Of a stretch of 5,433 bases of DNA, positions 1 to 5,433 are shown piece after piece. The stretch comes from an uncultured bacterium (GTDB lineage: Bacteria; Bacillota; Clostridia; Lachnospirales; Lachnospiraceae), in contig CAJMMH010000198.1 in assembly GCA_905214365.1 (NCBI GenBank), forward strand, positions 1 through 5,433. The letters are read 5' to 3'. Both the position numbers and the translations under genes were made by a program. How positions within the stretch are numbered: position 1 is the first letter of the stretch; each line of letters opens with the position of its first letter. The notes under the pieces are model-generated. The model was not told the origin of the DNA, ran no database searches, and worked only from the letters and a program-made list of their open reading frames with translations.

Positions 1-762
1 GGTACGGACATTCAGCCGCTCCGCTGTTACCTCAACCATCTCAATGCAGTGCTCTAACGCAACTTGCTTTGCTTCCTCGCCGGTCAGACAGTACTCAGAC
101 GCGACATATCCGTCAATTCCGCCGGAAGTGATATGGAACCAGCCGTTCTGAAGATCCTCCACGACATTTCCGCCGGCATACTTTACCAGCTTTCCGATGA
201 TCATACCGTCCTGAGTCGGCTGATCGCGGACATTGAGATAACTGTCTGTATTGGCAACCAGGAACATATTCGTATAGTGCGTCCATACATCCTCGCGCGG
301 ATCGACCGCTTTGGTCGGCTCTTCCGTCGTCGGTTCCTCCGTGGTCACCTCCTCGGTCGTTGGCTCTTCTGTGGTCAGTTCTTCGCTTTCAGACTCTGTC
401 GGTTCCGGCTCCGTCTGCAGCTCTGTTTCCGCTTCTGTTTCCTTATCTTTGCTCCCGGTCAGGTGACTGACAACTGCGGTCACCCGTTCTCCGGCTCCGG
501 CAAGCACATTTTCAAACTGCGGAATCAGCGCGTTTACCGCCCACACAATGCCGCAGAGCAGGACAAGCACCGCCGCTGCGGCAATCAGCAGGCGACGCAG
601 ACGGCGGTTTCGCTTTCTGCGCTGAAGCTCTTTTTCTTTTCTGGCGCGGAACTGCTTCAGGCGCTCCGTTTCTTCCAATCTGCTTCGGTAATCATCGTAC
701 CGTCCGGATGTGTCAAAATCATCTACAAGGTATTTTCTTTTGTTCTCAGCCTGCTTTTTCAT
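1..762 (-). CDS. Membrane-anchored SH3-domain protein, probable NlpC/P60-type cell-wall hydrolase (5' part only)
   Basis: This frame is open from an ATG at 762-760 to the left edge, giving 254 residues with no stop in the window. Seen directly: a charged cytoplasmic segment (residues 1-57) ending in a very basic stretch; one hydrophobic span at about 58-80 (LLIAAAAVLVLLCGIVWAV core); an acidic Thr/Glu/Pro linker at about 104-150 with four TTEE(P/V) units; a bacterial SH3 domain at about 174-226 (YLNVRDQP at its start, GWFHI and GYVASEY near its end); and the start of a second one at 250 (RLNVRT). The topology is N-in with the SH3 part outside. Known of the family: tandem SH3 domains spaced like this, joined by a short helix (TGEEAKQVA), usually precede an NlpC/P60 (C40) peptidase that cuts peptidoglycan stem peptides. 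The catalytic part lies beyond the window, so hydrolase activity is inference. The start is supported by GGAGG five bases upstream. The gene lies 66 bases after parC and may share its transcript. Confidence 0.88.
   Translation of the reverse strand, partial: MKKQAENKRKYLVDDFDTSGRYDDYRSRLEETERLKQFRARKEKELQRRKRNRRLRRLLIAAAAVLVLLCGIVWAVNALIPQFENVLAGAGERVTAVVSHLTGSKDKETEAETELQTEPEPTESESEELTTEEPTTEEVTTEEPTTEEPTKAVDPREDVWTHYTNMFLVANTDSYLNVRDQPTQDGMIIGKLVKYAGGNVVEDLQNGWFHITSGGIDGYVASEYCLTGEEAKQVALEHCIEMVEVTAERLNVRT
85..243 (-). other. Bacterial SH3 domain (first repeat)
   Basis: Codons 174-226 match the bacterial SH3 pattern: LNVRDQP at the start, a glycine-lysine turn (IIGKL), an aromatic strand (GWFHI) and the closing GYVASEYC. 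These domains commonly bind peptidoglycan peptides or cross-bridges, so this one probably positions the protein at the cell wall. A second copy begins at residue 250 (RLNVRT) and is cut by the window edge. Confidence 0.85.
316..375 (-). repeat. Four-fold TTEE(P/V) repeat in the extracellular linker
   Basis: Codons 130-149 of the SH3 protein encode TTEEP, TTEEV, TTEEP and TTEEP in a row, a 15-base unit repeated four times. Third codon positions differ between the units (for example ACC ACA, ACG ACC, ACC ACG, ACG ACG for the Thr pair). The repeat is therefore clean in protein but degenerate in DNA. Such acidic Thr/Glu/Pro stretches are typical flexible spacers between a membrane anchor and wall-facing domains in Gram-positive bacteria. 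Confidence 0.85.
523..591 (-). other. Transmembrane segment of the SH3 protein
   Basis: Codons 58-80 of the SH3 protein encode an uninterrupted hydrophobic run rich in Ala, Leu, Val and Ile. It is preceded by a dense Arg/Lys cluster (13 basic residues within residues 36-57), so by the positive-inside rule the N-terminus is cytoplasmic and the SH3 domains are outside. It sits too far from the N-terminus, behind about 57 charged residues, to be a classical cleaved signal peptide, and there is no lipobox. It is best read as a signal-anchor. Confidence 0.85.
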
Positions 763-766
763 CCTG

Positions 767-772
767 TCCTCC
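767..772 (-). promoter_or_regulatory. Ribosome binding site of the SH3 protein
   Basis: The minus strand reads GGAGGA here, ending four bases before the ATG at 762-760 (five bases if GGAGG is taken as the core). It fixes the start: the only further in-frame codons upstream, up to a TAA at 804-802, offer no good start. Confidence 0.85.
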
Positions 773-822
773 GACTGCTTAATATGTACTCTCAGAGTCT
801 CTTATGTACCTGAGTTTGCGAG

Positions 823-831
823 AGTATATCA
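823..831 (-). promoter_or_regulatory. Possible extended -10 promoter for the SH3 protein gene, overlapping the parC stop
   Basis: The minus strand reads TGATATACT, which is the extended -10 form TGnTATAAT with one mismatch; the first three bases are the stop codon of parC. Transcription would begin near 816 and give a leader of about 54 bases before the ATG at 762. No recognisable -35 hexamer lies 16-18 bases upstream (GGCAAAC there), so promoter activity would depend on the TG extension. It may equally be chance. Confidence 0.35.
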
Positions 832-3069
832 GTTCAGCTGCTCCGGTTTGCCGTCCCGCCGGCGAAGCGGAAGCGCCCCCAGATCTGTTTTCTTTCTGCC
901 GCCCTCAAAAAACTGCTTTTCCTTCTCGCTAAGCAGGTAAAAGCCGGTCAGCTTTTCGCCGTCCTCCAGCCGAAATGCGCGTGCCCCGGCCGCGTTTTTG
1001 CGCTGTGCCGGAATCTCATCTGTCCGGAAGCGCAGCGCGCGTTTTGCGTCGCTGACTGCCGCCGCGTACGGCCGGCCGGCTGCCGGCTCTACCGCAATCA
1101 GCTCATCGTCCGGCTGCAGCTTTGTTGCCGCAACTGTCCGCTTTACTGTATCAAGCTCAGCGGCTGCCATCTGCTTCACCAGCCCGTTTGCCGTTGCGAA
1201 TACCAGACATCCGGTGCGGATCTGTTCCCATACAAGAATCTGGAGCACCGTTTCCTTCGCGCTGTCGTAATTACACAGGTTATCAATCGGCACTCCCTTA
1301 TCCTTTGGCTTTCCTGCCGGTACATCCGACAGCTTCAGCTGATGCAGATACCCTTCCTTTGTGAACAAATACAGCTTTTCATTGCTTCTGCACGGGATAC
1401 AGACAGTGCTTTCCTCACGGATCTGCGTTTCATTCCGGTCAAAGACCGCGCGGTCAACTGTTTTTCCATAGCCAAACCGATTCATTACAAACACAACATC
1501 GGATACCTGTGCCGGAGCTTCTACATAAACCGCTTCCTTCATATTGGTAATTTCCGTCCGACGCGGTGCCGCATAATTTTTCCGGATTGACTCCAGATCC
1601 TTCCGGATCGCGCGCAGCATTGCCGCGCGGCTTCCAAGAATCTTTTCATAGGAAGCAATCTTCTGCAGCGTCTTCGCGTAATCCTCCTGCAGAGCCATGA
1701 TCTCTAAGCCAATCAGCTTGGACAGCCGCAGCTCCAGAATTGCCGTTGCCTGATTCTCCGTAAAACGAAGCGCTGCCGCCTGCTTTCTTGACTTCTCCGT
1801 ACGGAACGAAATTCCTTCCGTTGTCCCGTCCACCAGACATGCCTTCGCCATTTTCAGTGTCTTGCTGCCGCGGATAATCTCGATGATAAGATCAATTACA
1901 TCAACTGCGCGGATCAGTCCCTCCTGGATTTCCCTGCGGTTTCTCTCCCGTTCCAGAAGCGTTGTATACTTTCTGGTGTTAATTTCAATCTGGAACTTCA
2001 GATGATGCTGCAGAATCGCCTTCAGGCCGAGCACCTCCGGCCGGCCGTCCACAATCGCAAGCATGTTGACGCCGAACGTATCCTCCAGCTTGGTTTTTTT
2101 CAGAATTCCCTGAAGCGTCTGCTCCGCGTCCGCGCCCTTACGCAGCTCAACAACAATTTTAATGCCTTCCTTTGACGACTGATTCGACACATCGACAATA
2201 TCCGGCAGCTTCTTGCTCTCCGCAAGCGAAACCACATCCGACAGAAATTTGCCGATATTCGCGCCGATCATGGTGTACGGAATTTCCGAAATTACAATGC
2301 AGTCTCGCTCCGACTTCTTTGCCGCCGGTACAATCACAGCCCTTCCGCGCAGCTTAATGCGTCCGCGCCCGGTCTTGTAAATCTCCAGCAGATCGTCCTG
2401 ATTGGTTACAATACCTCCAGTCGGGAAATCCGGTCCCTTGACAACTTCAAGCAGCTCCTCCGTCGTCACCTCCGGACGGTCCATCAGAAGCTCCATCGCA
2501 TCGATGATTTCCGCCAGATTGTGCGGCGGTGTGCTCGTTGTCATGCCAACCGCAATTCCATCGGAACCATTGACCAAAAAATTGGGAATCCGGACCGGAA
2601 GCACCTCCGGCTCCTTCTCTGTTTCATCAAAATTCGGAATAAAATCAACAACCTGCTTATCCAGATCCGCGAGGTACACGTCCTGTGTGAACTTCTTCAG
2701 CCGTGCCTCTGTATATCGCATGGCAGCCGCGCCGTCTCCCTCAATCGAGCCGAAATTTCCGTGGCCGTCAACTAACGCCATTCCTTTTTTAAAATCCTGA
2801 GACAGGACGACTAACGCCTCGTAGATCGACGAATCGCCGTGCGGATGGTATTTACCCATCGCGTCGCCGACAATACGCGCCGATTTCCGGTGCGGCTTAT
2901 CCGCATTCAGACCGAGCTCATTCATCGCGTACAGTACGCGGCGCTGCACCGGCTTTAAGCCGTCCCTGATGTCCGGAACTGCTCTTGAAGTAATTACGGA
3001 CATGGAATAATTAATATAAGACTTCTGCATTTCCGCAGAATACTCGGTTGTCAATATCGTTTCAGCCAT
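829..3069 (-). CDS. parC: Type IIA DNA topoisomerase subunit A (ParC-like, without GyrA box)
   Basis: This is the DNA-cleaving subunit; two copies join two B subunits to pass one DNA duplex through a break in another. Seen in the 746-residue product: winged-helix and tower core from residue 1 to about 490, with YINYSMSV, GLKPVQRR, KYHPHGDSS (H75, H77) and AAMRYTEARL, whose Tyr119 (preceded by Arg118) is the catalytic tyrosine that links covalently to the DNA end. Ile172 in GIAVGM matches the intercalating isoleucine. A helical region (about 350-500, with ENQATAILELRLSKLIGLE) forms the exit gate. From about 515 a beta-pinwheel C-terminal domain follows, ending in a basic tail. No QRRGGKG-like GyrA box is present, and the length is shorter than usual for GyrA (over 800), so topoisomerase IV-type decatenation is favoured over gyrase. 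The core signatures are nonetheless GyrA-like (LVDGHGNFGS), and recalled databases often call such proteins 'gyrase/topoisomerase IV subunit A'. It is certain as a type IIA A subunit; the parC name is about 70% likely. Confidence 0.93.
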   Translation of the reverse strand: MAETILTTEYSAEMQKSYINYSMSVITSRAVPDIRDGLKPVQRRVLYAMNELGLNADKPHRKSARIVGDAMGKYHPHGDSSIYEALVVLSQDFKKGMALVDGHGNFGSIEGDGAAAMRYTEARLKKFTQDVYLADLDKQVVDFIPNFDETEKEPEVLPVRIPNFLVNGSDGIAVGMTTSTPPHNLAEIIDAMELLMDRPEVTTEELLEVVKGPDFPTGGIVTNQDDLLEIYKTGRGRIKLRGRAVIVPAAKKSERDCIVISEIPYTMIGANIGKFLSDVVSLAESKKLPDIVDVSNQSSKEGIKIVVELRKGADAEQTLQGILKKTKLEDTFGVNMLAIVDGRPEVLGLKAILQHHLKFQIEINTRKYTTLLERERNRREIQEGLIRAVDVIDLIIEIIRGSKTLKMAKACLVDGTTEGISFRTEKSRKQAAALRFTENQATAILELRLSKLIGLEIMALQEDYAKTLQKIASYEKILGSRAAMLRAIRKDLESIRKNYAAPRRTEITNMKEAVYVEAPAQVSDVVFVMNRFGYGKTVDRAVFDRNETQIREESTVCIPCRSNEKLYLFTKEGYLHQLKLSDVPAGKPKDKGVPIDNLCNYDSAKETVLQILVWEQIRTGCLVFATANGLVKQMAAAELDTVKRTVAATKLQPDDELIAVEPAAGRPYAAAVSDAKRALRFRTDEIPAQRKNAAGARAFRLEDGEKLTGFYLLSEKEKQFFEGGRKKTDLGALPLRRRDGKPEQLN
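2818..2847 (-). other. Quinolone-resistance-determining region of ParC, wild-type-like
   Basis: Codons 75-84 encode HPHGDSSIYE. Ser80 (TCG, 2832-2830) and Glu84 (GAG, 2820-2818) occupy the positions equivalent to Ser80 and Glu84 of E. coli ParC and Ser83/Asp87 of E. coli GyrA, the residues that hold the water-metal bridge to fluoroquinolones. Both are the drug-sensitive type. This says nothing about the separate gyrase of the same cell. Confidence 0.8.
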
Positions 3070-3080
3070 TCAAATATATT

Positions 3081-3086
3081 CTCCTT
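3081..3086 (-). promoter_or_regulatory. Ribosome binding site of parC, overlapping the parE stop codon
   Basis: The minus strand reads AAGGAG, 11 bases before the parC ATG at 3069-3067. Its first two bases are the last two of the parE stop codon TAA (3087-3085). A ribosome finishing parE would cover this site, so translation of the two subunits is probably coupled, suiting the equal amounts needed for an A2B2 enzyme. Confidence 0.88.
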
Positions 3087-5001
3087 ATACGTCAAGCTGT
3101 GCTTCTCTTGCGTGACGATGGATAAAGTCCCGTCTCGGCTCCACGTCGCTTCCCATCAGCACCTCTGTCATCTCGTTTGCCATCCGGCCGTCCTCAATTT
3201 CTACCCGTTTCAGGCAGCGGGTCTCCGGATTGAGCGTTGTTTCCCACAGCTGGGACGCATCCATTTCTCCAAGTCCCTTATAGCGCTGCAGCGTAAAGTT
3301 TTTATGTGTCTTCCGATAACGCTCTAGCTCCGTGTCATCGTACAGATATTCCTGCGCGCCGCGCTGCGGAATCGCCTTATAAAGCGGCGGCATCGCAATA
3401 TACACATGCCCTTCCTGAATCAGTTCCGGCATAAACCGGTAGAAAAATGTCAGAAGAAGCGTGCTGATATGCTCACCGTCCACATCGGCATCGGCCATAA
3501 TAATAATCTTATCATACCGAAGCTTCGTAATATCAAAATCATTGCCATAGCCTTCTGAAAATCCGCAGCCGAACGCCTGCACCATCGACTTGATCTCCGC
3601 ATTGGCCAGTACCTTATCAATGGAAGCCTTTTCTACATTCAGAATCTTTCCCCGGATCGGCATAATCGCCTGACAACGGCGGTCGCGGGCCATCTTGGCG
3701 GAACCGCCTGCAGAATCTCCCTCTACGATAAAGATCTCGCACTTCTGCGCATCACGGCTCTCGCAGTTTGCCAGCTTTCCGTTTCCGTCAAAGGAATATT
3801 TCTGCTTGGAAAGCAGATTGGACTTTGCCTTTTCCTCCGCGCGGCGGATCTTCGCTGACTTTTCCGCACAGCCGATAATTGCCTTCAGCACCTCCAGGTT
3901 CTTGTCAAAATAAAGTTCCAGCTGCTCACCGGTTACCGTATTCACCGCCTTTGCCGCGTCCTGGCTGCCAAGCTTTGTCTTAGTCTGTCCCTCAAATAGC
4001 GGATCCGGATGCTTAATCGCAACCACTGCCGTCATGCCGCAGCGGGTATCCGGACCGGTAAACTTGTTGGGATCCTTTAAAATTCCAAGCTCCTTCGCAT
4101 ACGCATTGATCTCCTGCGTAAAGCGCGTTTTAAATCCGGTCAGATGGGTTCCTCCGTCGGAATTGTAGATGTTATTGCAGTATCCAAGCAGCTTTTCCTC
4201 AAAGGTATCGACAAACTGGAACGCAACCTCCACCTCAATGCCGTCGCTTTTTCCCTGAAAACGGATCACGTCGTGAACTGGCTCTTTTCCGCGGTTCAGT
4301 TCCCGGATATACGCGGAAATTCCTTCCTTCTCCAGATACGTCACGGTTTCCTCTTCGCCTTCCCGGCAATTGTGAAATACAATTTCCAGTCCCGGATTCA
4401 GATAAGCGGTTTCATGGAGACGGCTCATAATCGGCTGCGCGTGAAATCTCGTTTTTTCAAAAATCTGATCATCCGGCAGGAACGTAACGCTGGTTCCGCT
4501 GTCCTCGGATTTTCCAACCTTCGGCAGCAGGCCGTTCTTCAGCTCTGTGGTCGGCTTACCGCGCTCATAGCTGTCGGCATATACCTTTCCATCCTTGCTG
4601 ATCCGGATCTTTAACCACGCGGAAAGCGCATTGACAACGGAGGATCCAACACCATGAAGGCCTCCGCTTGTCTTATACGCGTTATTATCAAACTTTCCAC
4701 CCGCATGAAGCGTTGTAAAAATAATACGCTCCGCGGAAACACCAAGCTTGTGGCGGTCAACCGGGATTCCCCGGCCATTATCTGTTATAGTCGCTGAGCC
4801 GTCCGCTTCAAGCGTAACCTCAATCCGGCTGCAGAAGCCGGCAAGATGCTCATCGACCGCATTGTCAACAATTTCATAAATCAAATGATTCAGTCCGGAG
4901 GCGGAAACGCTTCCGATATACATACCGGGGCGCTTCCTGACTGCCTCAAGGCCCTCTAAGACTGTAATACTGTCAGCATTGTACGCTGTTTGTTTTGCCA
5001 T
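3085..5001 (-). CDS. parE: Type IIA DNA topoisomerase subunit B (ParE/GyrB-like ATPase)
   Basis: This is the ATP-driven subunit that closes around the transported DNA segment and, with the A subunit, performs strand passage. In the 638-residue product, the GHKL ATPase domain comes first: YEIVDNAVDE (Glu43 as general base, Asn47 for magnesium), TDNGRGIPV (Asp74 contacts adenine), the HAGGKF stretch and the ATP lid GGLHGVG at 113-119. The transducer domain follows, with the switch lysine in QTK (339-341). The TOPRIM domain has EGDSAGG (Glu427) and DADVDG (Asp504, Asp506, Asp508) to bind the catalytic magnesium ions. The C-terminus has PLYKA and QRYKGLGEM (572-580). There is no large TOPRIM insertion as in enterobacterial GyrB. 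Several motifs (RGKILNVEKA, FDITKLRYDK) look more GyrB- than ParE-like, while YKTSGGLHGVG resembles Gram-positive ParE. The parE name rests on the partner lacking a GyrA box and the absence of recF upstream. ATG at 5001 is preferred because AAGGA lies nine bases upstream; a TTG at 5007 would add two residues but sits too close to it. Confidence 0.94.
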   Translation of the reverse strand: MAKQTAYNADSITVLEGLEAVRKRPGMYIGSVSASGLNHLIYEIVDNAVDEHLAGFCSRIEVTLEADGSATITDNGRGIPVDRHKLGVSAERIIFTTLHAGGKFDNNAYKTSGGLHGVGSSVVNALSAWLKIRISKDGKVYADSYERGKPTTELKNGLLPKVGKSEDSGTSVTFLPDDQIFEKTRFHAQPIMSRLHETAYLNPGLEIVFHNCREGEEETVTYLEKEGISAYIRELNRGKEPVHDVIRFQGKSDGIEVEVAFQFVDTFEEKLLGYCNNIYNSDGGTHLTGFKTRFTQEINAYAKELGILKDPNKFTGPDTRCGMTAVVAIKHPDPLFEGQTKTKLGSQDAAKAVNTVTGEQLELYFDKNLEVLKAIIGCAEKSAKIRRAEEKAKSNLLSKQKYSFDGNGKLANCESRDAQKCEIFIVEGDSAGGSAKMARDRRCQAIMPIRGKILNVEKASIDKVLANAEIKSMVQAFGCGFSEGYGNDFDITKLRYDKIIIMADADVDGEHISTLLLTFFYRFMPELIQEGHVYIAMPPLYKAIPQRGAQEYLYDDTELERYRKTHKNFTLQRYKGLGEMDASQLWETTLNPETRCLKRVEIEDGRMANEMTEVLMGSDVEPRRDFIHRHAREAQLDV

Positions 5002-5010
5002 GTTCAACCA

Positions 5011-5015
5011 TCCTT
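5011..5015 (-). promoter_or_regulatory. Ribosome binding site of parE
   Basis: The minus strand reads AAGGA (within GAAAAGGATGG), nine bases before the ATG at 5001-4999. The spacing is good for that ATG and poor (three bases) for the in-frame TTG at 5007-5005, so it decides the start in favour of MAKQTAYN. Confidence 0.8.
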
Positions 5016-5032
5016 TTCTTTTCGACTCAACG

Positions 5033-5062
5033 ACTATATCATGTTTTCCCCGGATATGTCAA
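5033..5062 (-). promoter_or_regulatory. Promoter of the parE-parC operon
   Basis: On the minus strand a perfect -35 hexamer TTGACA (5062-5057) is followed after 18 bases by TATAGT (5038-5033), one mismatch from TATAAT. The TG one base before it (5041-5040) makes an extended -10. Transcription should start near 5026, leaving a leader of only about 25 bases before the ATG. That is too short for a riboswitch or attenuator, so control would have to act on the promoter itself. It is the best-formed promoter in the window and looks like a housekeeping (sigma-A) element. Confidence 0.85.
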
Positions 5063-5118
5063 GTCATCTGTCTTTCAGAATGCCGGTTGCCGGGCCAGGG
5101 CTAGAGCGTGTTTGAAAA

Positions 5119-5433
5119 TTACTGCTCTGAATTTCCGTCAAAATCTCTCGTTGAAATAATGCCGTTATAGAACTTCGCGTTCGTGTAGATTATGTAGTCT
5201 GATGCATCCTCTATAAGAGCGGTTTCAGATTTATTTGCAAAATGCGCGGTCAGTATCACCTTATAGTTAGCATACTGTGCCTGATTTCCCAGCTCTTCAA
5301 GCTGCTTATCTGATTTGACGAAATAGGAAACATCAACTGTAATCGGTTCTGTCGCCAGATTGCTTACCTGATCTTTTGTCAGCTGCATCTTAAATATATA
5401 ACGATCTGTGGGTTCTTTTTCTTCTCCCTTATT
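5119..5433 (-). CDS. Unrecognised protein, C-terminal 104 residues (start outside window)
   Basis: This frame is open from the right edge to a TAA at 5121-5119. It reads NKGEEKEPTDRYIFK and then an internal Met at 5388, which need not be the start: no ribosome binding site stands at a suitable distance before it and the frame continues upstream. I do not recognise the family. The segment is hydrophilic, without Cys, membrane span or zinc motif, and alternates strand-like stretches (ITVDVSYFV, YKVILTAHF, DYIIYTNAKFYNGII) with charged loops, suggesting a beta-rich domain. An AANKS-type adhesin or a lipoprotein C-terminus would fit, but nothing shows it. By hand count its GC content is about 40%, lower than the roughly 50-60% of stretches sampled in parC. 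It ends 118 bases before the parE ATG and no good terminator separates them. Confidence 0.65.
   Translation of the reverse strand, partial: NKGEEKEPTDRYIFKMQLTKDQVSNLATEPITVDVSYFVKSDKQLEELGNQAQYANYKVILTAHFANKSETALIEDASDYIIYTNAKFYNGIISTRDFDGNSEQ

Noticed and set aside
64..813. Plus-strand open frame of 249 codons opposite the SH3-protein gene
   Set aside because: The minus-strand frame has a ribosome binding site, a membrane span, a linker and SH3 motifs; the plus-strand product is a Phe/Arg/Cys-rich sequence without a domain, as expected from an antisense shadow.
1646..1840. Minus-strand 64-codon frame inside parC in another frame
   Set aside because: It overlaps intact parC coding sequence; there is no sign of a frameshift in parC.
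2402..2800. Plus-strand open frame of 132 codons inside parC
   Set aside because: It is a Ser-rich shadow opposite the conserved cleavage core and has no independent support.
4144..4614. Plus-strand open frame of 156 codons inside parE
   Set aside because: It is antisense to the well-conserved ATPase/transducer region, has no ribosome binding site and no recognisable motifs.
829..5001. The pair being the origin-linked gyrB-gyrA operon
   Set aside because: No recF or other origin-region gene lies upstream, the A subunit is only 746 residues and has no GyrA box. It is not fully excluded, because several core motifs are gyrase-like.
5005..5007. TTG as the start of parE
   Set aside because: It is only three bases from the AAGGA site, while the ATG two codons later has a nine-base spacing and gives the usual N-terminus.
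5082..5095. GC-rich inverted repeat (CCGG around a 3-base loop) after the right-edge gene, as a terminator
   Set aside because: The stem is only four base pairs (five with a bulge) and no T run follows it on the minus strand, so an intrinsic terminator is not supported.
5008..5118. Riboswitch or leader peptide before parE
   Set aside because: The presumed transcript start leaves about 25 bases before the ATG, too short for either.

Overview
The window is a compact, single-strand stretch of a bacterial chromosome, with every supported gene on the minus strand. It most likely comes from a Clostridia-class member of the Bacillota, probably Lachnospiraceae-like. That placement is inference from moderate GC, AGGAG-type ribosome binding sites, a TTEEP-type linker in front of bacterial SH3 repeats, and recalled resemblance of the topoisomerase subunits to the second type IIA topoisomerase pair of that group. 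There is no rRNA or other taxonomic marker to confirm it.

Reading in the direction of transcription (from high to low coordinates): (1) the 3' end of an unrecognised gene (5433 to 5119, start outside the window); (2) an intergenic stretch of about 117 bp carrying a strong sigma-A type promoter; (3) the B (ATPase/TOPRIM) subunit of a type IIA DNA topoisomerase (5001 to 3085); (4) 15 bases later, the A (DNA cleavage) subunit (3069 to 829); (5) after a 66-base gap, the 5' part of a membrane-anchored protein with bacterial SH3 domains (762 to 1, continuing beyond the left edge), probably a cell-wall hydrolase of the SH3-NlpC/P60 type.

The two topoisomerase subunits form one A2B2 enzyme and are clearly an operon: one promoter, a 15-base gap, and a ribosome binding site for the A subunit that overlaps the B subunit's stop codon. 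The cleavage cores carry gyrase-like signatures, yet the A subunit is short (746 aa) and has no GyrA box. I therefore read the pair as a topoisomerase IV-type enzyme (parE-parC) rather than the gyrase beside the replication origin. The neighbours (no recF, dnaN or dnaA) agree with this. The SH3-protein gene may be read through from the operon, may use an extended -10 element that overlaps the parC stop codon, or both.

I see no rRNA, tRNA, CRISPR array, insertion sequence, riboswitch or defence-like gene, and no undescribed system. No gene-free stretch exceeds about 120 bases. The best targets for a second look are the gyrase-like but GyrA-box-less A subunit, the well-formed promoter in front of parE, and the unusually basic cytoplasmic tail of the SH3 protein.
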